Shown piece after piece: positions 45,460-56,900 of a stretch of DNA of 64,000 bases. This DNA is from Timema cristinae (taxonomy: Eukaryota; Arthropoda; Insecta; Phasmatodea; Timematidae). Location: positions 10,499,873 to 10,563,872 of the forward strand of contig JBCFYV010001001.1 of the NCBI GenBank assembly GCA_039000515.1, written 5' to 3'. Below the pieces are notes generated by a model. It was not told the origin of the DNA and did not search any database. It saw only the letters and a program-made list of their open reading frames with translations. The translations under genes and the position numbers were made by a program. Positions within the stretch are counted from its first letter, which is position 1, and every line of letters starts with the position of its first letter.

Positions 45460-46545
45460 ATTGCTCTGTGGCACTGGAGAATTATTGCGTTAAAATTTTA
45501 GTATCTCTTTACAGATAAAGCTCACAAAATTGTATTAATATATTTGCCTATATCTCAAACTGTTGGTTTTATAAAAATATATTTCATATAAAAGTTTGTT
45601 TTTATTATTAAAAATTTTGCAATGAAAAGTTATTTAGTATCTCATAGTTTCTGAGATACGGAAGTTTCAGATTCTGTTAAGTACCCAAAAATTTATTTTA
45701 TGGTAAAATGAAAATAGCCAGTTTATTTATAATCTGAATCAACTCATAGATACAAATTTTAATCAAAATCCTTAAGTCTTATTTGAAAGAATCGATTTTT
45801 TTTTCTCTTTTAGACCTTTATTAAACCACTCTAAATTTTAAGTTTAAACAGACACACAGACAGACGGCATTACAAAGACCACTTTTTACGGTTCGCAGGG
45901 TCATGAGACGTCGACATACATTAACATTTTAGGTTAGATTTTTTTACGGTTGCAATACTTTTACCTTTTGTGTTTGAAAAGTTAAAAAAAATATATTTGC
46001 GTATAACTTGAAAGTTATGTTTTATAAAAATATGCCTCAAAAAGATATTTGTATTATAAATAGTCCATACCTATTTGTAATAAGTAATTTCAATTCTCAA
46101 ATAGTGTACGAGATATTAAATAAAACTACGCTTCAGACCAGAGCCCTTAAATTCATTTTGCTAAAATAATGAGAGTAGCCATTTTGTTTGGAATATTTAT
46201 AAATGTTTTGAAATTAAATTTAATCAAAATCTTGAGAAAATAGACTTTTACTCTTTTCGCCCTTCAGTAAACTACCCTTAATTTTAGGGTTAGATATCTA
46301 ATTCCAAAAACTCCTCGGGGAAACCCTATGGAAACCCTAGACACCAAGTTTTAGCCTAATCGGTAAAATAGTTTAGGCTCTAGTTGGAGGTACAGACAGA
46401 TGGACGGACGGACGGACGGAAATTCATAAACCACTTCTTTGGATTCAGGGTGTGGGGGGTCATGAATCGTCAAGATTCATCAAAATCTAGAGTTAGATTT
46501 TTTCAATGATCACAATACTTTCTCTACCTGTGAGATAGCGAGAAA
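45460..46545 (+). repeat. interspersed repeat family R, copy 3 (longest)
   Basis: It has AGTAAACTACCCTTAATTTT, GACACCAAGTTTTAGCCTAA, a (GGAC)n run near 46403-46420 and the end TCAATGATCACAATACTTTC, then TCTCTACCTGTGAGATAGCG and AGAAAGTAAAA. The end resembles the 3' tail of non-LTR elements. A related piece, with its own TTTACGGTTGCAATACTTTT, lies at 45840-45980. Confidence 0.6.
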
Positions 46546-47009
46546 GTAAAAAGGTGGCACCAAATAGAGGAAGACATCTGATTGGCGCAAAGCTATATGT
46601 AAAACAAACTAAGTTGTTAAATAATGTAACATTTTGGAACTTTAAAATAATAAATAAACCTTTAAAAACCACACTATCCAATTAACGCCACTATCCTACA
46701 TAATAAAAACGTGTATGTTTGGCTGTCTTCCTAATAAAGTATAAATGTTTTGTATTGGTTGACGTAAGCAGTTATTTAATGAAATTCCTTCAAGTGGTCC
46801 TTCCTTTCTATTTAATCTCTTTGCATTGATTCTAACCATGAGTAAGTTTGGTGGGAACGACTAGGGAGGTAAGAAAGGGTTGGCTTACGTTGTATTATGG
46901 ACTAAAGCATGTTCAGATTAGCAATACTATGATGTATTGTACCACATACACATGGGTAGTTGGTTTAATTCTTAACTAAGACCAGTCACTTTTAGTTAAA
47001 ATTAACTAC

Positions 47010-47068
47010 TACTACTAAAAATAATAATATTTAGCACCGCGTCTTACTACCCATTCGGGTTATACGCT
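47010..47068 (-). repeat. tail-only SINE insertion, 59 bp, 14-bp TSD
   Basis: The insert holds only the reversed tail (GCACCGCGTCTTACTACCCA, TTCGGGTTATACGC) and a short AT-rich tract. TTAAAATTAACTAC flanks it at 46996-47009 and 47069-47082. It is the shortest of the truncated insertions. Confidence 0.85.
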
Positions 47069-47082
47069 TTAAAATTAACTAC

Positions 47083-48309
47083 CATCACAAAGTAACCAGA
47101 TTAGGAGACTACCAAATATATGGTAATTTCTATACACCCTTTTTCGGTAATATTATTAAACTATATATTCCTTATTTAAAAAAAATGCAAAATTTTAGGG
47201 GAAGGTTGTAAAAATTTTAATATTATGGCTAGATCATAGATGATATAAAAATTGACTACCTAACTTATAAAGTAGCTTAATAATAGTTTGTATCGAACTA
47301 ATGTCATTCAAAGCTATATCTATTATTTAGAAATCTCTGAACTCCGTGTATTAAAAATGTTTTTTGTTAAAAGTAATTCTTAAGTATTGTTGAAAGAAAA
47401 TTAACATTTATATTAAATTTGGTGCACATGTTTCATTATTCTATTTGACATAATATTTTATGCTTTTGGTAAAACTTTGTAGTGTTATTATATTTGTGTA
47501 TCTATATACAATTTTATTTATTTTCTCACAAATAATTGTAACCACTAACATTTTTACCTCGAGATTATGATGAATCTTTTTAAGGTTTTTTTGCAACCCA
47601 GAACGCAATAGTGGATTTAAGAATTTGTCACATCTGTTTATCTGTCCGTCACTCTCTGGGCATAAACTTAAAGGTTTGATGGATTTCGAAATACCTCAGG
47701 ACATTTTTGATTGTGATCCTATCCTTTATATCAAAGGTAGTTTACTGAAGATACATTTTTGGAAATTCCAAATTTTTTGAAAACTGATCCCGATTTAGCT
47801 TATATATAGGCCTATATATCTAGGGTGTGTTTGACATGGCAAATAACGCCGCATACTTTTTTTTGGGGGGGGGATTTGTTTGACGGTAATTAACTGATGA
47901 CTGATTTAAATACAAAAGTGTTCTAAAAAAAATTCAAACAATTTTCAAAATGAGTATTTGGTTGGATTTTGACATACAAATAATTTTATATATTTGTTTT
48001 CTTTTAAACTTTATTTAATAGTAGTTTACTAATTATATATATATTTTTTAATTTGAAAGTGTTAGAACAAAATCTTTGGTGCTATTTTCTAAGTTGGTAT
48101 GGGGGACTAATTTACACGATTCTCACTTATATTTATAAAATAAGTAAATTTGAGGGTAGCTTACCACAAACTTTGGACAGTTAGAAATTTTTTGGAAATG
48201 ACCTTTATGAGGGTGAGAGTTGAGTATCTTGGAATTGATTTTTATAATAAATGAAAAACATTAATTTTAATTGGTATGAACATGAGAGAGAAACTCCATG
48301 GTGTGAGCC
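47083..48309. other. AT-rich intergenic DNA, nothing firm
   Basis: TAGTTTACTGAAGATACATT near 47748 hints at a fourth, strongly diverged family R piece. Confidence 0.35.
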
Positions 48310-48604
48310 CTCAAGCGAGCTATACCAACCGAGCGGCCGCCCCTATCAACGATGATAGTGCCAACATTTTCGGTTAGAGGGTGTCATGTGGTCAGCGCAA
48401 CTATCTCACTAAACGTTAATCTCGGTTTTCTAGACCATATACGATACTTATTTATCCAAGCAGCTCCTCATTTGTGTACACGAGGCTGAGCTTGACCCCG
48501 TTACAGATCCAATACTTCATAGATACATTTGGAAAGCACCGGAGATCGAACTCAGGACCTCTGGATCTGTAGCCAGGTACTATGACCCTTAGACCCCAAA
48601 GGAG
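48310..48604 (-). repeat. tRNA-like SINE (family D), copy 1
   Basis: Read on the minus strand, TTTGGGGTCTAAGGGTCATA (A-box-like) and GAGTTCGATCTCCGGTGC (B-box-like) precede a body with AGCTCAGCCTCGTGTACACA. The left part (GATAGTGCCAACATTTTCGG) recurs near 53005. Confidence 0.6.
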
Positions 48605-49425
48605 ATAAATTTAAGAGCAATTTTAAAATAACTGATTTTTAAAAATTTGAAATGTCTTGAAAATGTTTTGAATAGTTTTGTTTAAAACTGATTCATAAAG
48701 TGTGTTTAAAGTGATTTACAAGATATGTTTGATTTTCTGAGGAAAATTCAAGATAATTTGGCAATAACATTTACTGAACAATTTTTATAAGATATAGGAT
48801 ATAAAATGATGATTAAATGATTTCAAACCATTACAGTTAAGGGGTCAAACTTACTAATGTATGCTTTTAATGCACAGGACCTTAATGTATGGGGATTTAA
48901 AATAGTATTTTTATTTCATGAAATTTCTTGTTTGGACTGTATCAATTGTAGAGACAACACTTCCTAGAAGAACATTATATGCCCGGCCGTGGATACTAAT
49001 GGATTAGGAATAGGAGGTAGAAAAGAATGCTGTCACACATTTTGATATTTACTTAATCCCCAATTAAGTCTATTTGAAAAATCTTTGACTGCTTTCATTT
49101 ATTGGTCATCTTAACATAGCACGACGTAATAATTTTGTTTGAATGGTACAACCTGATTAGGGTCGGATCCAAGCCACTCAAATTGGTGGGTACAGGCTGA
49201 GCTAGTTTAGACCTACTGCGCTCAAATGGTATATTTGACTAACCTCGAAGACCAGACATTAAGTCGTGACCAGCTGTTTTTTAAACTTATATCTAAATGA
49301 TATTGGTATATTTTCTTAAAACTAACCTTACTCGTTCTATGCGCTTTAATTAGTGTAAATTATTGTTGATAGGCTTCACTAGTAGTAAAACTCTTTTGAC
49401 TCGGTTGTAATAATAAACGAAATTA
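48605..49425. other. intergenic DNA, nothing recognised
   Basis: No gene was seen. TAGTTTAGACCTACTGCGC near 49203 may be a worn SINE head. Confidence 0.35.
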
Positions 49426-49426
49426 C

Positions 49427-49560
49427 CAGTATGGTTGGGCGCCAAACTCATCCGATTTGTTGGTGACGTGGAGGTTGGAGTTCGTATCTCAACCGGGTGT
49501 ACGGAAACTACCCACTAGCAAATCTAGGTACATTTTTCTAAATGGTTAGTTAAACAATTG
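49427..49560 (+). repeat. decayed SINE-T3 fragment
   Basis: GGAGTTCGTATCTCAACCGG and a TTTTTCTAAATGG stretch fit T3 loosely. Confidence 0.35.
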
Positions 49561-49691
49561 AATGCCATCACTTATATTCTCTATTATTTTACTATGAAAG
49601 ATACCTAGAGCTTTGGTTGTATATTAATTGTCATCATTTTATTTTGACCATCACTGTTAAATCTAGAAGCATATACGAACATTACTCAAAT

Positions 49692-49850
49692 AGGGTAGGT
49701 TGAGGAAAGAAGTGTTTGCGGGGAAGAAGAGTGGAAAACTATTTATGAACAACAACCCTCAGTAAACCAGACTGGGATTCGAACCTTGATATCCTCGTCA
49801 TCAGCATGTCAGTCTAAAACGAGTGACACCTTGGAGACTATTTTTCCCCT
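49692..49850 (-). repeat. SINE-T3 fragment
   Basis: GAGTGGAAAACTATTTATGA and the reversed B-box region GGGATTCGAACCTTGATATC are followed by GTCAGTCTAAAACGAGTGAC. Tail and head are missing. Confidence 0.55.
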
Positions 49851-50414
49851 GCAGCGGATAGTATTTTAGTTGAAAACTAAAAAATAATTTAATCATATAA
49901 CAGGTTAATTTTTTATTTTGAACATGTCAAAACTGGATCAATTACAAAATAAAGTTTCAATCAAATGATTGAATCCCAGACATTGGGTTGTAGGAACTCT
50001 ACTTTTTAATAACTTTGACGAATCATCTTTTTCTCAAGTTAGTTTTTTCAAACAATATGGGGAACTAGGAGATGTCAAAGTTACATCGGTTCAAGTGAGC
50101 CGTAGCTAATTTCTCTTCTCACTTAACAAGCACAAAGTAATAAATGCTTTAATTAGACAACAAGCTGATCTATTTTGAAACAATGTTGAAATATATCATT
50201 TGGAATACTATATAATTACTCGGTGTGTCGGGTTATAAATTAACACTTCAAACCTTTCCATAGATGTGAAGTTTTTTTTGGTTTGATTAGGTCGAGGGTT
50301 TCCATGACCAAGGAAGTTTTTTCAACAATAAGAGGTTACTGCTGACTAGAAAATTGAGTTGGGAACTGGGGAAGAAATTGATGAAATGATACATTTGGAG
50401 CATCACGCTGTGTT

Positions 50415-50692
50415 GTTATTATTATTAGCACCGCGTCTTACTACCCGTTCGGGTTGTACGCACTTACGCTAATGTGTAATGGTAGGGTGATTGTAAGATG
50501 AAATGGAGGACCTACAGTTTAACGTGAAATCCGAACCACGGTGGAGGCCTGGCATTCCCCACATTCACAAGATGTCTTGTCAGAGGTGAAGGAAGGGTTT
50601 GTCAATCAGATAAATCTTTGCCGGGACCGAGGATTGAACCCCGGCCACCAGCACAGAAGTCATACACCTTACCCCTAGACCACCAGGTCACC
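50415..50692 (-). repeat. SINE-T1 copy inserted in LINE, 14-bp TSD
   Basis: CATCACGCTGTGTT lies at 50401-50414 and 50693-50706. It is complete, in reverse orientation. Confidence 0.94.
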
Positions 50693-50956
50693 CATCACGC
50701 TGTGTTAATCAGAAACTCTTAACTCTTAGGAATATGGAAAAGAAATACTCGGAGAGCTTTGAAATGTGGTGCTGGAGAAGACTTGAGAAAATCAGGTAGA
50801 CATAGGGTGACAAATGAAATCCTAAGAAGAGTGGGGGGAGGGGAATAGAATAATTTTGGATATAGTTTTTCAGTACTAAACAAATTGTATTGGACACATC
50901 CTTAGGAGGAACTCATTTGCACGACATTATAGAAGGAAAGAATAGCTTAGGAAAGA

Positions 50957-51108
50957 CAAGACATCTTGTGAATTTGGGGAATGCCAGGCCGCCACCGTGG
51001 TTCGGATTCCACGTTAAACTGTAGGTCCTTCATTTAATCTCACAATCACCCTACCATTACACATTAGCGTAAGTGCGTATAACCCGAATGGGTAGTAAGA
51101 CGCGGTGC

Positions 51109-51136
<28 letters not shown>
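50957..51136 (+). repeat. 5'-truncated SINE-T1 inserted in LINE, 16-bp TSD
   Basis: AATAGCTTAGGAAAGA lies at 50941-50956 and 51137-51152. The element starts at CAAGACATCTTGTGAATT. Confidence 0.93.
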
Positions 51137-51140
<4 letters not shown>

Positions 51141-51230
51141 GCTTAGGAAAGAGGATTCAAGTAGTAGGTGATTTAAAAGAAAGAAGAAATTTACGGGAGC
51201 TCAAAGAGAAGGCAGAGAAAATAAATTAAG

Positions 51231-52237
51231 TCAACATACGGGCTGTTAACAATCAAATATAATAAAAGGGTTGATGAGGATGGTTAAAATAATAACTAAA
51301 TCGGTATTTGTATGTATATAGGTCACTGGTCACTGAACTTATGAATAATAATAAATTAAACCAGTTTGTGGAATGTATTAACATTACTTACCTTGAAAAG
51401 CTAGTTTTCGAAAGGATTTACTAATATATTTCTTATATATTGTCAAAACTATGTAATGTGGCCATAAACACAACTTCAACCATTGTCCACTTAATTTAGT
51501 TTAATATTTAGTGCACATGACTAAAAGCGAGAGTAGGCCGACTTTCAGATGTGCGTCTTAAACTATCTTAGTTTGGCTAAACGTTTTAGTTATCATTTAC
51601 ACAATACACGTTACTTAAATAGATAAAAAACAGATCTATTAATAATTTAAGTAATAACGATTTAAATTGTTAGAAAAAACTGTTCCTGAATTCATTTTTA
51701 CATGAAGATTAAGAAAAAGAACTCACCTGTGGTTTCAAAATTAATACATCACTTCGAATAATATTAAATAGCCAAACGAAACATTCACTTAACACCTACT
51801 CGTATTATTTGAAACACACGAAACGAAATTATTTCACATAAATTAGATATAACTTACTCATTTACACTGAAACTACGAACTTACGTACAGATAACAGGAT
51901 TACTTTTTAGATGAGAAAGATTCGTGGCAAATTCTTGTAAAAATAGATTTTAAGGAATTTGTCGACAGTTAATTCTTCTCAAAATACGTTAAAGATTGTC
52001 TAATATAAAGTTTAGAGGGTAGATTCTAATAATTTCAAAATACTACAAAATGTTACTGGCCCATAATCATCGTGGAGGAATAAAACCACGTTATAATAAT
52101 AGTAATAATAATAATAATAATACTTTCGGTGAGGAGGGTAAATTCGTCATCCACCCTAGCCATTTGTTACAACACTAAAATGTCATGAATAGCAATATAC
52201 GATATGAAAAAAAATTAAAACTGTAAAAAAGAAAAAA
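51231..52237. other. AT-rich DNA downstream of gene B
   Basis: It contains a short (TAA)n tract at about 52095-52122 and no canonical AATAAA on the gene B strand close to its stop. Nothing else was recognised. Confidence 0.4.
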
Positions 52238-52813
52238 TCATATATGCGTTCTAAAACGTTCATCAGCCCTTTTAAACGTGATCTCTTCTCCGGCGAGTTC
52301 TTTTTGAATCATGTACAAGCTCTTTTTTTTAGTCTCTGGCACGACGAAATAACAAAAAAATGTCGAAGAAAGACAGCAGAAAGCGAAGAACCAGTAGCAT
52401 CCGTCCACTCCAATTATTGTGTTGAGATCCGTGAAGAACCTAGTAATTAGGAAAGCCAGCGCGTTGAGCAGGCAGATGCACACGGTGACGGCGAACCCTC
52501 TTATCTCCGGGGTGAAGATCTCGTTGATGACGATGAAAGGATTGGAACCGACGCCCAAGGCGATGCCTACGACGTAGATGCTGAGGTTGGTGATCGGTAG
52601 CCACCCTAGATGGGCGACGTTGTAGCCGTGACCCTTGAGAAAGAAAAATCCTCCTAGGGCGGCTAAGGAAATGGCAGAAGCGACGTTTGAGACGATCAGC
52701 AGGATCTTCCTGCCTGCGCGGTCGACCAAGGTGGACGTCAAGTAAACTCCACACAACTGCAGGACGCCGATAATTATTGTACATAGGTTCGGCGAGATAT
52801 CACTACCCGCGTC
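52238..52813 (-). CDS. gene B exon 4
   Basis: The acceptor is GTTTCAG. It encodes [13 protein letters not shown] to the stop, 191 residues, highly similar to gene A exon 4. VVPETKKKS and [14 protein letters not shown] close the protein. Confidence 0.93.
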   Translation of the reverse strand, partial: DAGSDISPNLCTIIIGVLQLCGVYLTSTLVDRAGRKILLIVSNVASAISLAALGGFFFLKGHGYNVAHLGWLPITNLSIYVVGIALGVGSNPFIVINEIFTPEIRGFAVTVCICLLNALAFLITRFFTDLNTIIGVDGCYWFFAFCCLSSTFFCYFVVPETKKKSLYMIQKELAGEEITFKRADERFRTHI

Positions 52814-53882
52814 CTGAAACAAAACCAATATGAAGTATAGCTTACTGGCATTACTAAAATGATTTTAATTTTTGAAATTTTATTTTGGTGTACCTCAATT
52901 TCAGATAAAGCCACCATTAGGATTACAACTTCCTAATAATAAAAAAAACAACTCCGCGGCTTCAGATTGCAAATGAGCTATAACAATCAAGTGGCCACCG
53001 AATAGTGCCAACATTTCGCGGATAGAGGGTGTCACGTGTTCAAATAAATGAACTCTCAAGCCCTTAATCTCAGATTTCCAGACCGTGTAACTGGTCAAAC
53101 ATGACTAACAAGCAGTTTGACTCGTACAATCCAACAAACCCTCAGATTGGTGGAAATATAACTAGTATCATATGTGGCAGAGATAAACTTACTTCGATAT
53201 CAGTGGACGCCCTGCTCGACGACACCCCAATCACCCCAGTGAACGAAGTACATCGGTTGTGGAAGACAACACGAGCTTACTTCTAAGGGTACGGCCAGAC
53301 TGAGCGCGCGAGCGAGCGAGCGAGCGCGCGAGCGACTAAAATATAAAATAGAACACATTGGTTGTAATGGGGTGGCCACACTGGAGCGAGCGAGCGCGCG
53401 AGCGACTGAGCGCGCGCGCTTGAAAGATAGAACTGATTCTATTTTTCAAGCGCGCGCGCTCGACCCGGTACAGTCTAGTTTACAGGCGCTAGGCAATATT
53501 ATTGTATGTTGGTTCATTGAGTGCTGGGGAAACTTCTCATTTCGACATGATATTTGACTTTTTTCTATCAGTGATAGGTTTAACACACTTGCTATTAATG
53601 GCCCGGTGACCTGGCGGTCTAGGGGTAAGGTGTCAGACTTCTGTGCTGGCGGCCGGGGTTCAATCCTCGGTCCCGGCACAGATTTATCTGATTTACAAAC
53701 CCTTCCTTCACCTCTGACAAGACGTGTATTAATCACATCTTGTGACTGTGGGGAAAGCCAGGCCTCCACCGTGGTTCGGATTCCACGTTATACTGTAGGT
53801 CCTTCATTTCATCTCACAATCACCCTACCATTACACATTAGCGTAAGTGCATATAACCCGAACGGGAAGTAAGATGCGGTGC

Positions 53883-53914
<32 letters not shown>

Positions 53915-56900
53915 GCCTCATTTAATTGGTAAGACCATAAATAGTATAATGTATATATGTAAACCCGATATGTTAAAATAATTCAATATTATAATCAAAG
54001 TAGGCCTTTACAAATAAGAATCACCATTAGTTTGGAGAGAGTATGAAAAAACCACAACAATAAATAGGTTTTAAAAATCACCTTCAGTTCACTGAGCCAA
54101 GATTCGAACCTTTGCCTCCTAGTCAAAAGCTATCGAGTGCAACGCACCATTCCGCCACTGGTGCGGCTAATCTGATTTTAAAACACTTCAGTACAGTACC
54201 ATACGCATTTCTCAATTTATTAATTGGATGCACTCCTACTTTTTTCTTTTTTATAAATATACAATATTTTCTGTAAGAATTTTCGAGGAGCAGAGATGTA
54301 CTAAGTGTGTTTGACAGAGACATCTTCTCTAACTAGGGGGGAGGGGGGGGGGCGGTGACCTAGTGGTCTAGGGGTAAGGTGTCAGACTTCTGTGCTGGCA
54401 GCCGGGGTTCAATCCTCGGTCCCGGCACAGATTTATCTTATTTCCAAACCCTTCCTTCACCTCTGACAAGACATCTTGTGAATGTAGGGAATGCCAGGCC
54501 ACCACCGTGGTTCGGATTCCACGTTAAACTGTAGGTCCTTCATTTCATCTCACAATAACCCTACCATTACACATTAGCGTAAGTGCGTATAACCCGAACG
54601 GGTAGTAAGACGCGGTGCTAATAATAATCTAACTAGGGTCCGCTAATTACGCGCTCGCTCGCGCTCGCGCGCTCGCCAGTTTGGCCACCCAGTCGCTTGC
54701 GCGCTCGCTCGCACGCTTGGCAGTCTGGCCGAACCCTAATTCGTGGGCCGGTGGAAGAAGAAATGAGCGAGGGATCGGTTGAGGAGAGGCCAGCTGGACA
54801 GCAAGCGCGCATTGTCCAGTGGTGCTATATGAAACCAGCTTCCCCCCTTAATGTACTCTGAATAATCACGGCCAATTCACCCAGACCCATCATACGAGCG
54901 GTCCTTGTTCACGTTACCTATTTTGTAATCGCCACTCGTTGGAGACACTGCTACCAGAGATACTCTCTTAGTCACTCACCCGCCTCGGTGGCGTAGTTGG
55001 CTAACGCGCTTGTCGTGTTGAGCTCGACTGCTGAGGACGGGGAGATCGAGTTTCGAATCTTGGTCGGGTGAACTGGGGGTAGTTTTTCCTAAATGGTTTT
55101 CCACTCGCCCTCCACGCAAATGTGGGTTCACTTCCTCTAATTCACCTTCCCAATTCCTAATCCATTAGCGTAATTAGTACTTAAAGCGTACAACCCGAAT
55201 GGGTTGTAAGACGTGGTGCTAAATATTATTTTTATTATTCGTCACTCTAGTCTTAGTAGAGAAGACAGCGATGATTGTGGCGTCCGTATCACCTCCTCGC
55301 CGTAGATCGAGCTATGGAGTTTAACACGAGTATTGAGAGACATAATTAAATTGTATCGTCACTGTGCCCTTAAGGCGTTTTTTTCTATAAATGAAGCTGT
55401 ATAGTATTTAGTGTAAATTGTCTGTTTTCCTATGCAATTATGGCATAGTTTATTTATGAATCAGAAAGCCGAAGCTATCATCTATGCATTTTAGTGAGGC
55501 TAGCACCTCTTAGATATCATATTCTGAAAATTGAAAAATGACACCTGGACACGGGAATCGAACCCGGGACCTTCGGCTGTGATCTTATATAATCACATGT
55601 TTATAAGCTGACGACTTCTGCACGTCCATCATAGACTCTGCCTTAAAATATGAGTGAAGAATGACCATGGGCACGGGACGAATCCTGGATAACTCAGTGG
55701 TAAGAGCAGTGGCGTACTAAGCCGAAGGTCCCGGGTTCGATTCCCGTGTCCAGGTGTCATTTTTCAATTTTCAGAATAGGATAGTTTATTTAGTTGAGCT
55801 ATGTGCTTATTTATACTACAGACTGTTCACGATAGGTTTTTACCTGGATAACAGTTCAAAAATCATATGTTTAGGTTTTGGGTTGCCAACACTTCTAAAA
55901 AATCACTGTTTTGTTATAAATGTAAAAATCTTTAATTACCTGTTATATATGACATTTAAAATAACAAAAACTTAAGTTTTCTCATACTCTTTCTTTTTTT
56001 AAATTAATTTCTTTTTATCAAACTTGAAACAATATTTTAAACATAATTAAAAGTACTTATTCTTCGTTTTGGAACGTTATTGATTTTGTGTAATATAGTG
56101 CACACATCAATACCTTTTAATACAGGCATCGTATTTACTAGGAAAAGTAAAATTTGAGGTGCCTATGAAGTGATCAAGTTGGTTTCATTAAAGGTTCGGC
56201 TATAGTAGCAATTGTTTCTAGATGCCTGGTGATTAGCCACTAGCTAGGTTTAAAGGATTGGTTCCTCTTCAAGAAACATATTTCACTGTAATTTCAAACT
56301 CTTGCTAGTTAGCTAATGTTAATTTCTAACCTTGTAGCTCCTTAAAACTAGGACTAAGATTGAGGTTTATCTAGGTATTGAATGTTATGTAATGATGAAA
56401 TAAGCAATACTGGCATAAATAATAAATAGGATATTCTTGTCGATACCGTTCTTAAGCTACAATGACTTAGTCATCTTCTATTACCCTATTGGGGTATTAG
56501 CTGCGGTGCTGTTTTAACGAGTTTCGAGTACCAGTGTTTACACCAATGACCTAAGAGTGCAGATTGTAGGGTTTTCCCAGGTGCTTATCACCAGTCATAG
56601 AGGTGCTTCACACCAATAGTTATCAATTTGACTATTCATACTCAATTATAATTTTTCTAATCATAATCAATGGATGGCTTAAATACTTACAACTTATATT
56701 TCTATGTACCATTTTTTCTTGTTTCTTAATTAATAAACTCACTTTGTTAATCATGTATGTTATTCCTGTAATTTACCTATATCCTATTTTGTAGTAAACA
56801 AGTAGGGTAGTTGGGTGCAACCGAAGCCACCACTTTTTTTTAGCATTGCATCTTACTACCATTTCTGGTTATATACTATTTATGCTAATGTGTTGGGATT

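Larger units (their letters stand above)
50340..51230 (+). repeat. LINE reverse-transcriptase fragment carrying two SINEs
   Basis: The broken frame reads TRKLSWELGKKL, then (after removing the SINEs) ESFEMWCWRRLEKIR, KQIVLDTSLGGTHLHDIIEG and GDLKERRNLRELKEKAEKIN. This is the familiar C-terminal end of non-LTR reverse transcriptases (AFEMWCWRRM-KI). Stops show that it is dead. Confidence 0.75.
53287..54736. mobile_element. CpG-rich TIR element, PIF/Harbinger-like, TAA target
   Basis: The left end is GGGTACGGCCAGACTG. The right end reversed is GGGTTCGGCCAGACTG. TAA borders it at 53284-53286 and 54737-54739. Just inside both ends lie dense GAGC/GCGA arrays. A second terminus-like GGGTGGCCACACTGG occurs inside the left end, and GGGTGGCCAAACTGG inside the right. 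No transposase was found. Two SINE-T1 and one SINE-T3 fragment lie between the ends. Confidence 0.7.

Noticed and set aside
53372..53557. 61-codon frame rich in Arg and Ala
   Set aside because: It comes from the GAGC/GCGA array at the end of a TIR element.
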